A DNA stretch of 64,000 nucleotides from Tricholoma matsutake. Its lineage: Eukaryota > Basidiomycota > Agaricomycetes > Agaricales > Tricholomataceae. Within the stretch, counting starts at the first letter, position 1, and each line of letters opens with the position of its first letter. Location of the stretch: the NCBI GenBank assembly GCA_026075535.2, contig AP026538.1, positions 5,518,001 through 5,582,000 on the forward strand, in the 5' to 3' direction. The position numbers and the translations under genes are program-made. Below, in pieces: positions 50,213-60,545 of the stretch. A model generated the notes under the pieces. The model was not told where the DNA came from, did not search any database, and saw only the letters and a program-made list of their open reading frames with translations.

Positions 50213-52125
50213 CAAACTCACCTTGACACCAGCAACTACTTCTCAATCCACTTCTACCCCTCCCATTCCCACAGTTTCAGCATCATCTCTGAGTCCTGTA
50301 CCAGCCCAGCCTCAAGCACCAGCTGTCAAAGAAACCCCTTCCAGGCATATTCAAAGACCCAGTCAATGTGTCCAGGACATTCTTGCTGGCTGTGGAGTCA
50401 CATATACATGCCCTTCTGATCCCCAAGTCACCTTGGGTGTCCAGTTACCAACCGTCAACAAGACTGTCAACTTTGAGGGGGAGGGAATGGCTGATTGGAT
50501 GATGGCAACCAATTTTGTGGAAGAGTATGCAATGGCAGCTGAGATCAGTGAGGTGGAGGCACTCGAGCCCAGATCTTTAGCTGAAGCAAAGCACCGTCCC
50601 AATTGGCCACTGTGGGAGAAAGCCATTCATGAGGAATTGGCACTCCTGAAGGAGACTGGCACCTATGAGCTTGTTGATCCACCTGATGGTGCAAACATCA
50701 TTGGTTTGAAGTGGGTTTTCTGAGCGAAGAAGGACGCGGCTGGAAAGGTCATCCGTTACAAGGCTCGTCTCATCGCACAAGGTTTCTCCCAGGTCCCCGG
50801 TGTTGACTACTTCAACACTTTCACTCCCATTGCTAAACTTGCCTCTATCAGCACCGTCCTCGCTATGGCTGCCCACCTGGATCTCGAGCTTCATCAGATC
50901 AATATCAAGGGCACATACTTAAACAGCAAACTCACCTCTCGAGAGCAGATTTACATGAAACAGCCCCATGGCTACCCTGCACTTAACTCCTCTGGCCAAG
51001 TTTGGCACCTTCTCAAGACCCTCTATGGCTTGAAACAGTCAGCTCATCATTGGTATTTCAAGCTTGTCAAGATTATGCTCGAGTGCTTGCGATTTTCAAG
51101 ATGGGATGTTGATCAGGCTGTCTTCTTTCATCACGAGGGGAGTAACATTGTCATTGTTCTTGTCTACGTTGACAACTGCACAATAGCTGCATCCACTATC
51201 AAGCTCATTTTAGATTTCAAACAAAAAATCTCAGAGCATGTTGAGATCACTGACCTTGGTGAGCTCCACTGGCTTCTCGGCATTGAAATTTGTTGTGACT
51301 GTAAATGCCGCTCCATCCACCTCTCACAACGCTCTTACAATGACTCTATTATCCATCGTTACAACTTCCAAGATTTGAAGCCTGTTTCTATGCCCATCCT
51401 CTGCCTTTCCTCCACCCAGTCTCCCTCTACAACTGCCAAATTTGCCCAAATGTGTGATGTTCCATACCATGAGGCTGTTGGCTCACTGATGTACATATAA
51501 CTCACTTGGCACTCACCCCAATATTTCATTTGCTGTCCAAACAGTCTCACATTTCTCAACTAAGCCAGGCTCGGCACACTGGGAAGCTGTTAAACAAATA
51601 TTTTATTACCTCAAAGGCACAAATGATTTGTGGTTGTCATATGGAGGAACTCAAGCTGAGTTAACAGGTTTTGCTGATGCTGATGGGAATATGGCTGAAG
51701 ATCATCATGCCATTTCAGGGTATGCTTTTCTTCTTCATGGCGGTGCTGTTTTGTGGAGTGCTAAACAGCAAGAGATCATTTACCTCTCTACCACTGAGAG
51801 TGAGTACGTTGCCACTACCCATGCTGCCAAGGAAGCTTTGTGGCTGTGCTCACTCATCACACAGCTTTTCTCCATCAACCTTGACCCTACAACACTTTTT
51901 TCAGACAATCAGTCAGTGATCACTTTCACTCAGGACCATCAATACCATGCTCATACCAAGCACATCGACATCCAGTTCCACTTCATTCGTTGGATCGTCA
52001 AACAAGGCTCACTCTGTCTTGTCTATTGTCCCACCAATGACATGATTGCTGATACTCTCACGAAAGCACTGCCTTCTGCTAAAGTCAAACATTTTGCATC
52101 TCAGCTTGGACTCTCGACAGCTTGA
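50213..52125 (+). pseudogene. Copia reverse transcriptase and RNase H
   Basis: The RT begins near LLKETGTYELVDPPDGANII. A TGA at about 50721 (LKWVF*AKKDAAGK) stands for Arg. LHQINIKGTYLN has Asn where the first catalytic Asp (DVKGAYLN) belongs, and the active box reads VLVYVDNCTIA with the second Asp changed to Asn. After a stop at about 51500 the RNase H shows GFADADGN, GYAFLLHGGAVLWSAKQQ, STTESEYVA and SDNQSV, ending MIADTLTKALP at 52125. Confidence 0.88.
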
Positions 52126-52131
52126 GGGGGA

Positions 52132-52506
52132 TGGAATAGCAACCTGTGCTGATCTGAACTTTCACTTCTCAGACTCCCTTCTTTCTATTAGCCTAAGGTT
52201 ATCCCACTTTGGCATGCTATTTATAAGCATTTAACTTATTATTCATCATAAGTACTGTAGCCATACAGATGGTCTCCTGTAGTATAAAAGTCAAATAGCT
52301 CTTGTACTTGTATCTCAGTCGTTTGGCTCACGCTCCTGCATGCAAACACTGAGGTGAATACTTTTACTTACTTTCCTTATATTCTCGTTACTTACTTTAC
52401 ATTCACCTAGTTGACATACCTTTCATATAGGTGAATACAGTCATGTGGCTCATGCTCCCATGTGCAAACACTGAGTTAACATACCTTTCATATAGTTATT
52501 CTTACA
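52132..52506 (+). repeat. Copia 3' LTR
   Basis: A 375-bp partner of 47302-47681, abutting the polypurine tract. CpG-type differences from the 5' LTR include CTGATCTGAAC/CTGATCCAAAC (TG against CA) and TCAGTCGTTTGG/TCAGTTGTTTGG. Confidence 0.9.
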
Positions 52507-52511
52507 AGCAT

Positions 52512-52557
52512 CTGGTATATGTCCAGGAGGGCCTGGGTTCAATCCCCAGTCTGGTCA
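52512..52557 (+). tRNA. tRNA-like gene, 3' part
   Basis: Anticodon arm remainder, variable loop AGGGC, T arm CTGGGTTCAATCCCCAG (B box GGTTCAATCC), acceptor 3' strand TCTGGTC and discriminator A. A TTTT Pol III terminator follows at 52559-52562. See the 5' part for the fold. Confidence 0.75.
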
Positions 52558-53397
52558 TCTTTTCTGCATTCCTACAGTTCCTGACAGACACAAGCATCTT
52601 CTCATCCTTCAAAATTTCATCAAGGAACCCAAATTGACCTGTGTATTGGCCCATGTGGTAGACAAAAGTGCTTTGCTTCTCTTCACTTCACTCTGCTGCA
52701 ATCCACCTTAGTTTCTTCACAGAGTGACCAGCATGGTTGAGCTTGCAAAGTATGGTGACAAAATGAACAGAAACAAAATGATTTTCCCAGAGAAGATCCA
52801 CAAGTTCATCCATGAACTAGTCTGGTCAGTGTCAAACAAGACACAAGAGGTATTGAAGATTATCAAACATGAGTAGGTGAGGATGGCCATGTAGACCATA
52901 TGTATAGTTTGTCTCCATTGTGCAAGGATATGAAAGAATGTCCTCCTTGAGAAGCTGACACAATCAAGGATATCATAAAGAGGGATAAGCTTATGTTCAT
53001 AAAGGTTGATAGCTGTGAGTTTGAGATCTCGACTGATTCAGCGGTATGGCATAGAGAGGGACAGGCTGTGATACAGTGCATGCCAAGATATTTCTAAGTT
53101 GACTACTTTTGTAGATACACTAGTGCCAACAATTATGCAATCAGCTGTAAGCTTCTACCCTGGACAATATCTAAAGAGTCAAATTCTAAACAAACTGTGT
53201 CTACAAGTCATGAAATGGGCTGTAGATGGCTGCACCAAAATGTCAGTTGCAGAGGACCAAACAAATACAAGTAAGACAGAATTTGGCAGGTGCTGCCCAC
53301 TTCCATGAGCTCAGGGTGCATGCCTCATATGATGAAACATTTCCCTTCGGCAACCTTCCGTCCTTATAATTAGGTGTAACATAACTAATGTTGAATC
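52558..53397. other. Stretch without a recognised gene
   Basis: About 840 bp after the tRNA-like sequence. Short frames such as VELAKYGDKMNRNKMIFPEK (about 52734) and a minus-strand 72-codon frame are open, but no family is recognised. CpG-poor; probably degraded transposon or SINE tail. Confidence 0.35.
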
Positions 53398-54422
53398 TAC
53401 AGTTGCGGACAAACAAAGTCAACTAATTTTAGTGACCAAATTTTGGAGGTTGGCACAAACATCTGGTGGCCTCAAAAACCATTCAAACATGTATAATAGA
53501 GCCTAATGAAGATATTTCCACAAGCTGATTTCTCAATTTCGAAAATTTGGGTTAGGTACCTCAAACTTTTGGCCACCCCCCTAAAAAAATTGGTAAAATC
53601 TTGAAAAATAGTGCATTCGACTCCCCTTGATTAGCTGCGTCTGATTCCATATAAATATTAAGGTTAGGTGGGACTGATCAGCTCCAATAAAATAAATAAA
53701 CTTTGCCAAATATGGAAATATTTGCTACTAGGTTGACTGTTTGCCTTCTCCAAGGCTTACCCTAACATTTGGAAGGTCCTCGAGACTGACAAAGTGCAGA
53801 TCAGAGGTGGGAAAACACACCCCAAATGTCAAGTGGCATGCTAAACATGTTTGGTGTGTTAGTTTTGGCATGAGGTTGGTGTTGCATTCTGCAGGGGATG
53901 GCCCAGATCATGATGGGAACATGGCTATTATCAGAATTTGTCACAATCTTATTTTATTTTTTCTATAGTATTGTAACATATTTGAACATCTGAAAGCAAC
54001 ACAAGAAGTCTGGCAGTACTACTGGGTTTTGCATAAAAACCTGCAGTAGTGAACTTGTTTGTGGCTATTGATCTCAGGACATTCCGACATGCCAGTCATA
54101 TTATTTCCTCCCATCAATAGGTTGAATGCAAGCAGAGTGTGTCCAGGGACATTGTCGAAGCTTCCAAACACTCTCAACCCACACAAGAGGTTTGGGATGA
54201 ATTTTCAAAGTGGCAGAATATGATGTCTAAACAGTGCCAAATAATGTGCTGAAAATTTGCAACTGCAAGTTATTATGCAAAACCCTGTAAGCAGCAACAT
54301 TCTATGGTACAATTTGGGATCAAAAACTTAGCATATAATTTTCGGGAGGGGTCTATTATTTTGAATTCATCTGTCACATGGATATCTGTACCTGAGAGCA
54401 CTCAAAATGTGATTCTATGTCA

Positions 54423-57412
54423 CACTGGGTGCAGGGCACAATACCCCTGATGGGGTATTATGTAAGTATCTTGGAAGTATTCCTAATACTGTCAAGATAC
54501 TAGCCCAGAAGTATGTTGCAAGTATGCTGATTGTTGATTACCATACCTCCACATTAGTAACTTGTGCATATTGTAACTGTATTCTGAATGTCTTGGCTGA
54601 GAAATAATACAATATTTCCTCCCTACTATCACAATAATATTAAGATACTTCTAATGGAGTATTGAAGTTAAAGATCAAAATATTTTTCAAGTACTGAGAA
54701 GGCAGTAACTTGGTAGTATTGAGGTGATTTCTTCAGTACTACCAAGATACTATCTACAATACTATCAAGATGATATCACAATACTTTGCTTGGGATATGT
54801 TAGGAATATGATGGAAAAGATCTAGAAAACCTCTGTGTCAGTATGCTTGAAATATCATGGAAGTACACAAATAAAAAGAGTAGTCATGCACCCCATACCT
54901 TCACCATACTAAAGGCAGGGAATATTGGAAGTATTGAAGTGTTGTTTATTCAATACTGTCAAACTACTCTATGAGAAGTACATAAGAAGAAATTTGATAA
55001 ATTGGGAAAGTATTATTAGCAGATGTCTGCACATGCAGGTCTGCTGTTGCAAGTATCTACTTCCATGTCTGAGTACCTACATGTCCACTGGCAGGTATCT
55101 ACTCAGGTACTCACTTGCACATCCAAGTTGTATGTCCAAGTACTTACTCAAGTACTTACTGGCACCTATGTGAGTACTGACTAGTACTTGCCAGTACATA
55201 TCCAAGTACTTACTCAAGTATCTACTGGAACCTATTCAAGTTTGAGTACTTACTTGTATATCCAAGTACCTACTTGACTGTCCAGGTATCTACTCAGATA
55301 CTTACATTCATCCAAGATGTATGTCCAAGTACTTATTCAAGTACCTGCTGGTACCTATTTTTGTGTGTCCAGGTATGTACTCAAGTACCACTTGCACATC
55401 CAAGTTGTACATCCAAGTACTTACTCAGGTACCTAGTACTGGCACCTATTGGAGCACTTACCTGCACATCCTGGTACTTACTCAAGTACCTACTGTTACC
55501 TATTTGAGTCTTTACTTGTATATCAAAGTACCTACTTGATATATACTTGTGTGTCCAGGTATCTACTCAAGTACTTACTTGCACATCCAAGTTGTACATT
55601 CAAGTACTTACTCAGATACCTAGTGCTGGCACCGATTGGAGTACTCACCTGCACATCCTGGTACTTACTCAAGTACCTGGTGTTACCTATTTGAGTCCTT
55701 ACTTGTATATCAAAGTACCTACTTGATATATACTTGTGTGTCCAGGTATCTACTCAAGTACTTACTTGCACATCCAAGTTGTACATCCAAGCACTTCCTG
55801 AAGTACCTATTTGAGTACCATCTTGACCTACTTGCATATCTGAGTACTAGTACCTTCTTCCATGACCAGGTATTTACTTGAGTACTTACTTGAATGTCTG
55901 AGTACATATCTGAGTACTAGTAACTACATCCATGACAAAGTACCTATTTAAGTGACTATCTTGGATATCCAGATACCTAATTAATAGGTACTTTAGAAAG
56001 TACTTGGACATACAACTTGAACATGAAAGTAAGTACCCAAATATGTATCAGTAGGTACTTGAGTAAGTACTTGGATAAGGTGCCAGTACTAGGTACCTGA
56101 GTAAGTACTTGAATGTACAACTTGGATGTGCAAGTAAGTACTTGAGTAGATACCTGGACACACAAGTATATATCAAGTAGGTACTTCAATATACAAGTAA
56201 AGACTCAAATAGGTAACAGTAGGTACTTGAGTAAGTACCAGGATGTGCAGGTAAGTGCTCCAATAGGTGCCAGTACTAGGTACCTGAGTAAGTACTTGGA
56301 TGTACAACTTGGATGTGCAAGTGGTACTTGAGTACATACCTGGACACACAAAAATAGGTACCAGCAGGTACTTGAATATATGGTAACAGTAGGTACTTGA
56401 GTAAGTACTTGGATATGCAAGTGAGTACTTGAGTAGATACCTGAACATGCAGGTAGATATAAAGTAGGTATTTGGATATGCAAGTAAGTACTCAAATAGG
56501 TTCAAGTAGGTACTTGAGTAAGTACTTGGACATACAACTTGGATGAATGTAAGTACCTGAGTAGATACCTGGACAGTCAAGTAGGTACTTGGATATACAA
56601 GTAAGTACTCAAACTTGAATAGGTTCCAGTAGATACTTGAGTAAGTACTTGGATATGCACTGGCAAGTACTAGTCAGTACTCAAATAGGTGCCAGTAAGT
56701 ACTTGAGTAAGTACTTGGACATACAACTTGGATGTGCAAGTGAGTACCTGAGTAGATACCTGCCAGTGGACATGTAGGTACTCAGACATGGAAGTAGATA
56801 CTTGCAACAGCAGACCTGCATGTGCAGACATTTGCTAATAATACTTTCCCAATTTATCAAATTTCTTCTTATATACTTCTCATAGAGTAGTTTGACAGTA
56901 TTGAATAAACAACACTTCAATACTTCCAATATTCCCTGCCTTTAGTATGGTGAAGGTATGGGGTGCATGACTACTCTTTTTATTTGTGTACTTCCATGAT
57001 ATTTCAAGCATACTGACACAGAGGTTTTCTAGATCTTTTCCATCATATTCCTAACATATCCCAAGCAAAGTATTGTGATATCATCTTGATAGTATTGTAG
57101 ATAGTATCTTGGTAGTACTGAAGAAATTACTACCAAGTTACTGCCTTCTCAGTACTTGAAAAATATTTTGATCTTTAACTTCAATACTCCATTAGAAGTA
57201 TCTTAATATTATTGTGATAGTAGGGAGGAGATATTGTATTATTTCTCAGCCAAGACATTCAGAATACAGTTACAATATGCACAAGTTACTAATGTGGAGG
57301 TATGGTAATCAACAATCAGCATACTTCTGGGCTAGTATCTTGACAGTATTAGGAATACTTCCGAGATACTTACATAATACCCCATCAGGGGTATTGTGCC
57401 CTGCACCCAGTG
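54423..57412. mobile_element. CACTG-type foldback transposon: 3-kb palindrome
   Basis: Starts CACTGGGTGCAGGGCACAAT and ends with its reverse complement. It is flanked by the 3-bp TSD TCA (54420-54422 and 57413-57415), the signature of CACTA/EnSpm (CMC) elements. Left and right halves are reverse complements over essentially their whole length, centred near 55917. No transposase domain is seen. Identical frames appear on + at 54925 and - at 56929 because the arms mirror each other. Confidence 0.85.
55040..56850. repeat. AAGTACTTAC(T)-type minisatellite in both palindrome arms
   Basis: Dense degenerate tandem units of about 20-30 bp combining CAAGTACTTACTCAAGTACC and ACTGG(C/T)ACCTATT in the left arm, with the complementary units in the right arm. 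Larger blocks of about 190 bp recur (55365-55530, 55560-55720, 55745 onward). Long open frames here are repeat artefacts. Confidence 0.8.
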
Positions 57413-57653
57413 TCATTGATTACATACCAAGCCATATAATTTTTACTTCTTAGACCCCCAAAGGGGTACACAATGTTGTGAAAAATGACCCAAAAAATTT
57501 GGCCACCCTAGAATGTCGTGGGAAAAACTTCGGAGGTATGTTTTCTGATGCATTTTGATGAGCTGAATCCGAATCTGAAGTCTGTTTGTTGCCAAAAATT
57601 CCCAATCATGAGATATTACATAAATTAGTGGACTTTGTTTGTCCGCAACTGTA

Positions 57654-57909
57654 TGCGGAAGTGACCCCCTGATAGACTCCCAAGTCGTTTCTATGGAGAT
57701 GAGCGAGCAGAGTATCAATGCACATATGACATATGCAACACGGGCATCAAAAATGTACATATGCTCTACTCATCAACTCCGCAGTGACTCGAATGTAAGA
57801 ACCTACGCCGATAAGTTAACACCGAGCGTATATATCTAGGCTGACTCACTGGAATTCCTGTACACGGGCTCCTGCGCTGTCTCAACAACAACATCGAAGT
57901 ACTATAGTG
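57654..57909 (+). promoter_or_regulatory. Upstream region of SDR-2
   Basis: About 255 bp between the mariner TIR and the SDR-2 start. The transposon ends so close that it may cap the native promoter. GTATATATCTAGG at about 57828-57840 is a possible TATA region. Confidence 0.35.
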
Positions 57910-59114
57910 ATGACGTCTAGAGTTTGGCTTATTACAGGTTCCAGGTCCTCTTTTGATTTAATCCACACATCTGAAGGAGCTTTCTTGTCTCGCGTCAAGC
58001 AGGTTCTACCTCTGGTTTTGGACGACGCCTGGTCAGTTCGGTTCTTGCAAGAGGTGACCGTGTCATCGCCACCGCAAGAACGTCAGAAAAGCTTGAAGAG
58101 TTGGCCCAAACATTTGACAAGGGTGTTCGCAATAACCTACGGACTATTCAGCTGGACGTTACGGAGGGGGAGACCAGTATTAAAGCCAAAGCAGACAAGG
58201 CAGCTGCCTTTTGGGGTCAGATTGATGTCCTCGTGAACAACGCTGGTGAGTTTTAGATCACCAAATCTTGCATAGCGTCAGTCATGCACGATTCTCAGGA
58301 GTTGGGATTGGAAGCCTCGTAGAAGAGGGCGGGTGAGTTATCGCAATCATTGAAGTCCATATGTTACTAATGGTCAAGTTCCTCGCAGATCTGCTCTTTT
58401 CCGAAAGCAGTTCGAGACAAATGTCTTCGGAGTCATAGATGTAACAACTGCTTTCTTACCCCATTTGCGGTCTAGTACATCAGACCCAACGTTGGTAGTA
58501 GTTGGAAGTCGTTCGGCCTGGAAACCGGAGCTAGCTGTAGGTATCACTGCTTTGCATGATGAGTCCAATTTAACACGTTGTACTTCTAGGCCATGGGTAA
58601 ACCTAGTTCTAGATATCCTATTCTATTTGATTTATCCCATATGCAGGTCCTTATGCATCCTCAAAGGCAGCTGTCCATGGCAAGTTGACTGTTTCGTGAA
58701 TATCAGGGCTCATGGTGATGATTGGTCTCCACAGCGTTGACAGAGACACTTGCTATTGAATTAGCGCCGAGAATCCGTGTTCTTCTAGTAGCGCCTGGCG
58801 CTTTCCGCACTGAAGGCATCTACAGCAGTCAGCTTTTCACCGGTAATCCCATTCCATATTACGACGACTTGCGAAAAGTCACTGCAGATAGATTCAATTC
58901 GATCGCAGGCGCACAGCTAGGCGACCCTGACAAAGCTATGCAAGTTGTGGTAGACGTTGTCAGAGGTGAAGGTGTTGCCGAGGGTAGACCATACCCTCGT
59001 TACCTTATCTTAGGAGAGGATGCCGAGCAGGATATCAGAATCAAGTCCCACAAGATATTGGATGTGCTAGATGAGTGGAAGGATGTTACATGTGGTGTCA
59101 GCTTCGATAGATAG
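57910..59114 (+). CDS. Classical short-chain dehydrogenase/reductase, SDR-2
   Basis: Paralogue of SDR-1 with the same seven-exon plan: 57910-57937, 58003-58245, 58299-58332, 58389-58536, 58590-58596, 58647-58679, 58735-59114 (873 nt, 290 residues). Exons 1-6 have exactly the same lengths as in SDR-1. Cofactor loop GSTSGFG at 10-16, NNAG at 88-91, GSRSAWK, catalytic Tyr156 and Lys160 in PYASSKAAVH, then PGAFRTEGIY. Exon 5 is a 7-nt microexon (GCCATGG). Intron 6 has a GC donor (CATG|GCAAGT). Reading frame intact. Substrate unknown. Convergent with the ERG26-like gene, 161 bp between stops. Confidence 0.88.
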
Positions 59115-59275
59115 GGTGCCAGAGCCAGTAATGTAAGTTCAAGCTCTAAGACAGTAAATGCCAAGCTACGTCATCTTGTTGACATTTGGGACGACAGCGA
59201 AGAATCTCTCACTTATTTACGTTTCCTGTTTTCCATCATCTCCGCATGTTCCCGTGCACCTCGGTCATTCCACCA

Positions 59276-60545
59276 CTATAGCATTCGTAAGTAGTCGTTC
59301 ACACGTGCGACGATCAAGTCATAACCGACCTTGACCATCATCTGGGACGCTTCTTCAAGACCTACGCGTGGTTCATACCCCAACAGTTTCCGCGCCTGAG
59401 AAGATCAATGAGACAGTTCAAGCCACATCTTTTTCGCATATACCTTGTCGATATTGTACCAGTGCTCAGTCGTGGTAAACTGCACGTCAAACACACGGAC
59501 TGGCGGCTCCCCACCCATGATTCCGTACCAAAACTCCAGAATGTATGCTATAATGAGCATGATCAGCTTTGGAATAGCCGTGACGTTCTGCTTTCCATCG
59601 TCTCCCATCTCCCTCCAGATCATCCTGGGTACATTCCAGTAAGGTAATGGGGTACCATTACTGATAAAAAATATTTGTCCAGCGACGAGATCGGCTGAGT
59701 CCGACTTGAGGCGGTCCGCTGTAAGAATGTGCGCGTCGGCCACATTTCCGGCATATGCAAAGTCCACACGGTTCGTATTATCACCCATTTGCATGGTGTT
59801 CCGGCCATTGTTATAGGCGTCTGCCAGCCTCCACATAGCTTGTCTGTCTCGAGGTCTGAAAAGCATCCTCAGTGTACATCCAAGCTTACATAGGTGGCAG
59901 CTGCTTACCCTATCATGCCACACGGTCTTAGGGCTGCTGTTCGAAGTCCGTTTTTACCGTTTGCGTCTATCACCTAATTAGCGCTTGTCAGTCGTTTTGA
60001 ACGTGGTTGACATTGAAAGAAACCACCATCTTTTCTGCAACCGCCTTCGTGTGATTATAAGCTTCGGTGGCGATCTCAGGTATTTGAACCTCCTCTTCAT
60101 TTCCACATCTGATGGGTTTACCTGACCAAACGACGCCGGTGCTGGAAGTAAACACCAAGATTTTGACACCAGCGGACTGGCAAGCCGATAGTATGCTGTT
60201 TGTGCCTTGTTGATTTATGCGAAAGTAAATCGAATCCTTGAGACCGTGTACTGGTGACACAGTATGGAAGACAGCGGTACAAGACCTCTGCAGCACAAAA
60301 AATTAGACCAAAAGAACATAGGTCTCCCAAACGTTCCACACCTCCTTCAGAACACCTGTCAGCTTCTTTTCGTCTAGAATATCGCCAGCATAATAAGTGG
60401 CGCCATTTATAACGTCTGTTCCGCTCGGCAAGTCAAGATCATATACTGCGACAGAAGGCTCAGCACGATCCACGAGAGCTTGAACGATGTAAGATCCAAG
60501 AAAACCAGATCCCCCAATAACAACATAGTTTTCGTGATTTGACAT
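59276..60545 (-). CDS. ERG26: 3-beta-HSD family sterol 4-alpha-carboxylate 3-dehydrogenase
   Basis: NAD-dependent enzyme of the extended SDR / 3-beta-HSD family. ERG26 oxidises and decarboxylates 4-alpha-carboxysterols during C-4 demethylation in ergosterol synthesis at the ER. Five exons (60342-60545, 60027-60287, 59909-59973, 59444-59855, 59276-59395) give 1062 nt, 353 residues. Motifs: GGSGFLG at 11-17, VFHTVSP, VFTSSTGVVW, catalytic Tyr145-NHT-Lys149, RPCGMIGPRDRQAM, and DFAYAGNVADAHILTADRL. A hydrophobic stretch (PKLIMLIIAYILEFWYG) near residue 275 fits a membrane anchor. It ends ARKLLGYEPRVGLEEA. It could be a related paralogue rather than the sole ERG26. Confidence 0.88.

Larger units (their letters stand above)
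47302..52506 (+). mobile_element. Copia retrotransposon, 5.2 kb, inserted in tRNA-like gene
   Basis: LTRs are 47302-47681 and 52132-52506. TSD AGCAT lies at 47297-47301 and 52507-52511. GGTTATTGGGCCC after the 5' LTR resembles a primer site for an internal initiator-tRNA-Met half, as in Drosophila copia. A GAGGGGGA tract precedes the 3' LTR. Gag, protease, integrase, RT and RNase H follow in Copia order, with in-frame TGA codons and one frameshift. The right LTR starts TGGAATAG where the left starts TGTTGGAATAG. Confidence 0.92.
53400..57651. mobile_element. Tc1/mariner-like element, TA target site
   Basis: Inverted ends CAGTTGCGGACAAACAAAGTC at 53400 and, reversed, at 57651, with ACTAATTT continuing the repeat on both sides. 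Both are flanked by TA (53398-53399 and 57652-57653). About 1.26 kb belongs to this element; the remaining 3 kb is the inserted CACTG palindrome. No complete transposase is readable. TTTGGCCACCC words occur near both ends. Confidence 0.8.

Noticed and set aside
54925..56929. Long open frames rich in YLLKYLL and TYSST repeats
   Set aside because: They are translations of a minisatellite and appear on both strands because the arms are mirror images; no start context or domain.
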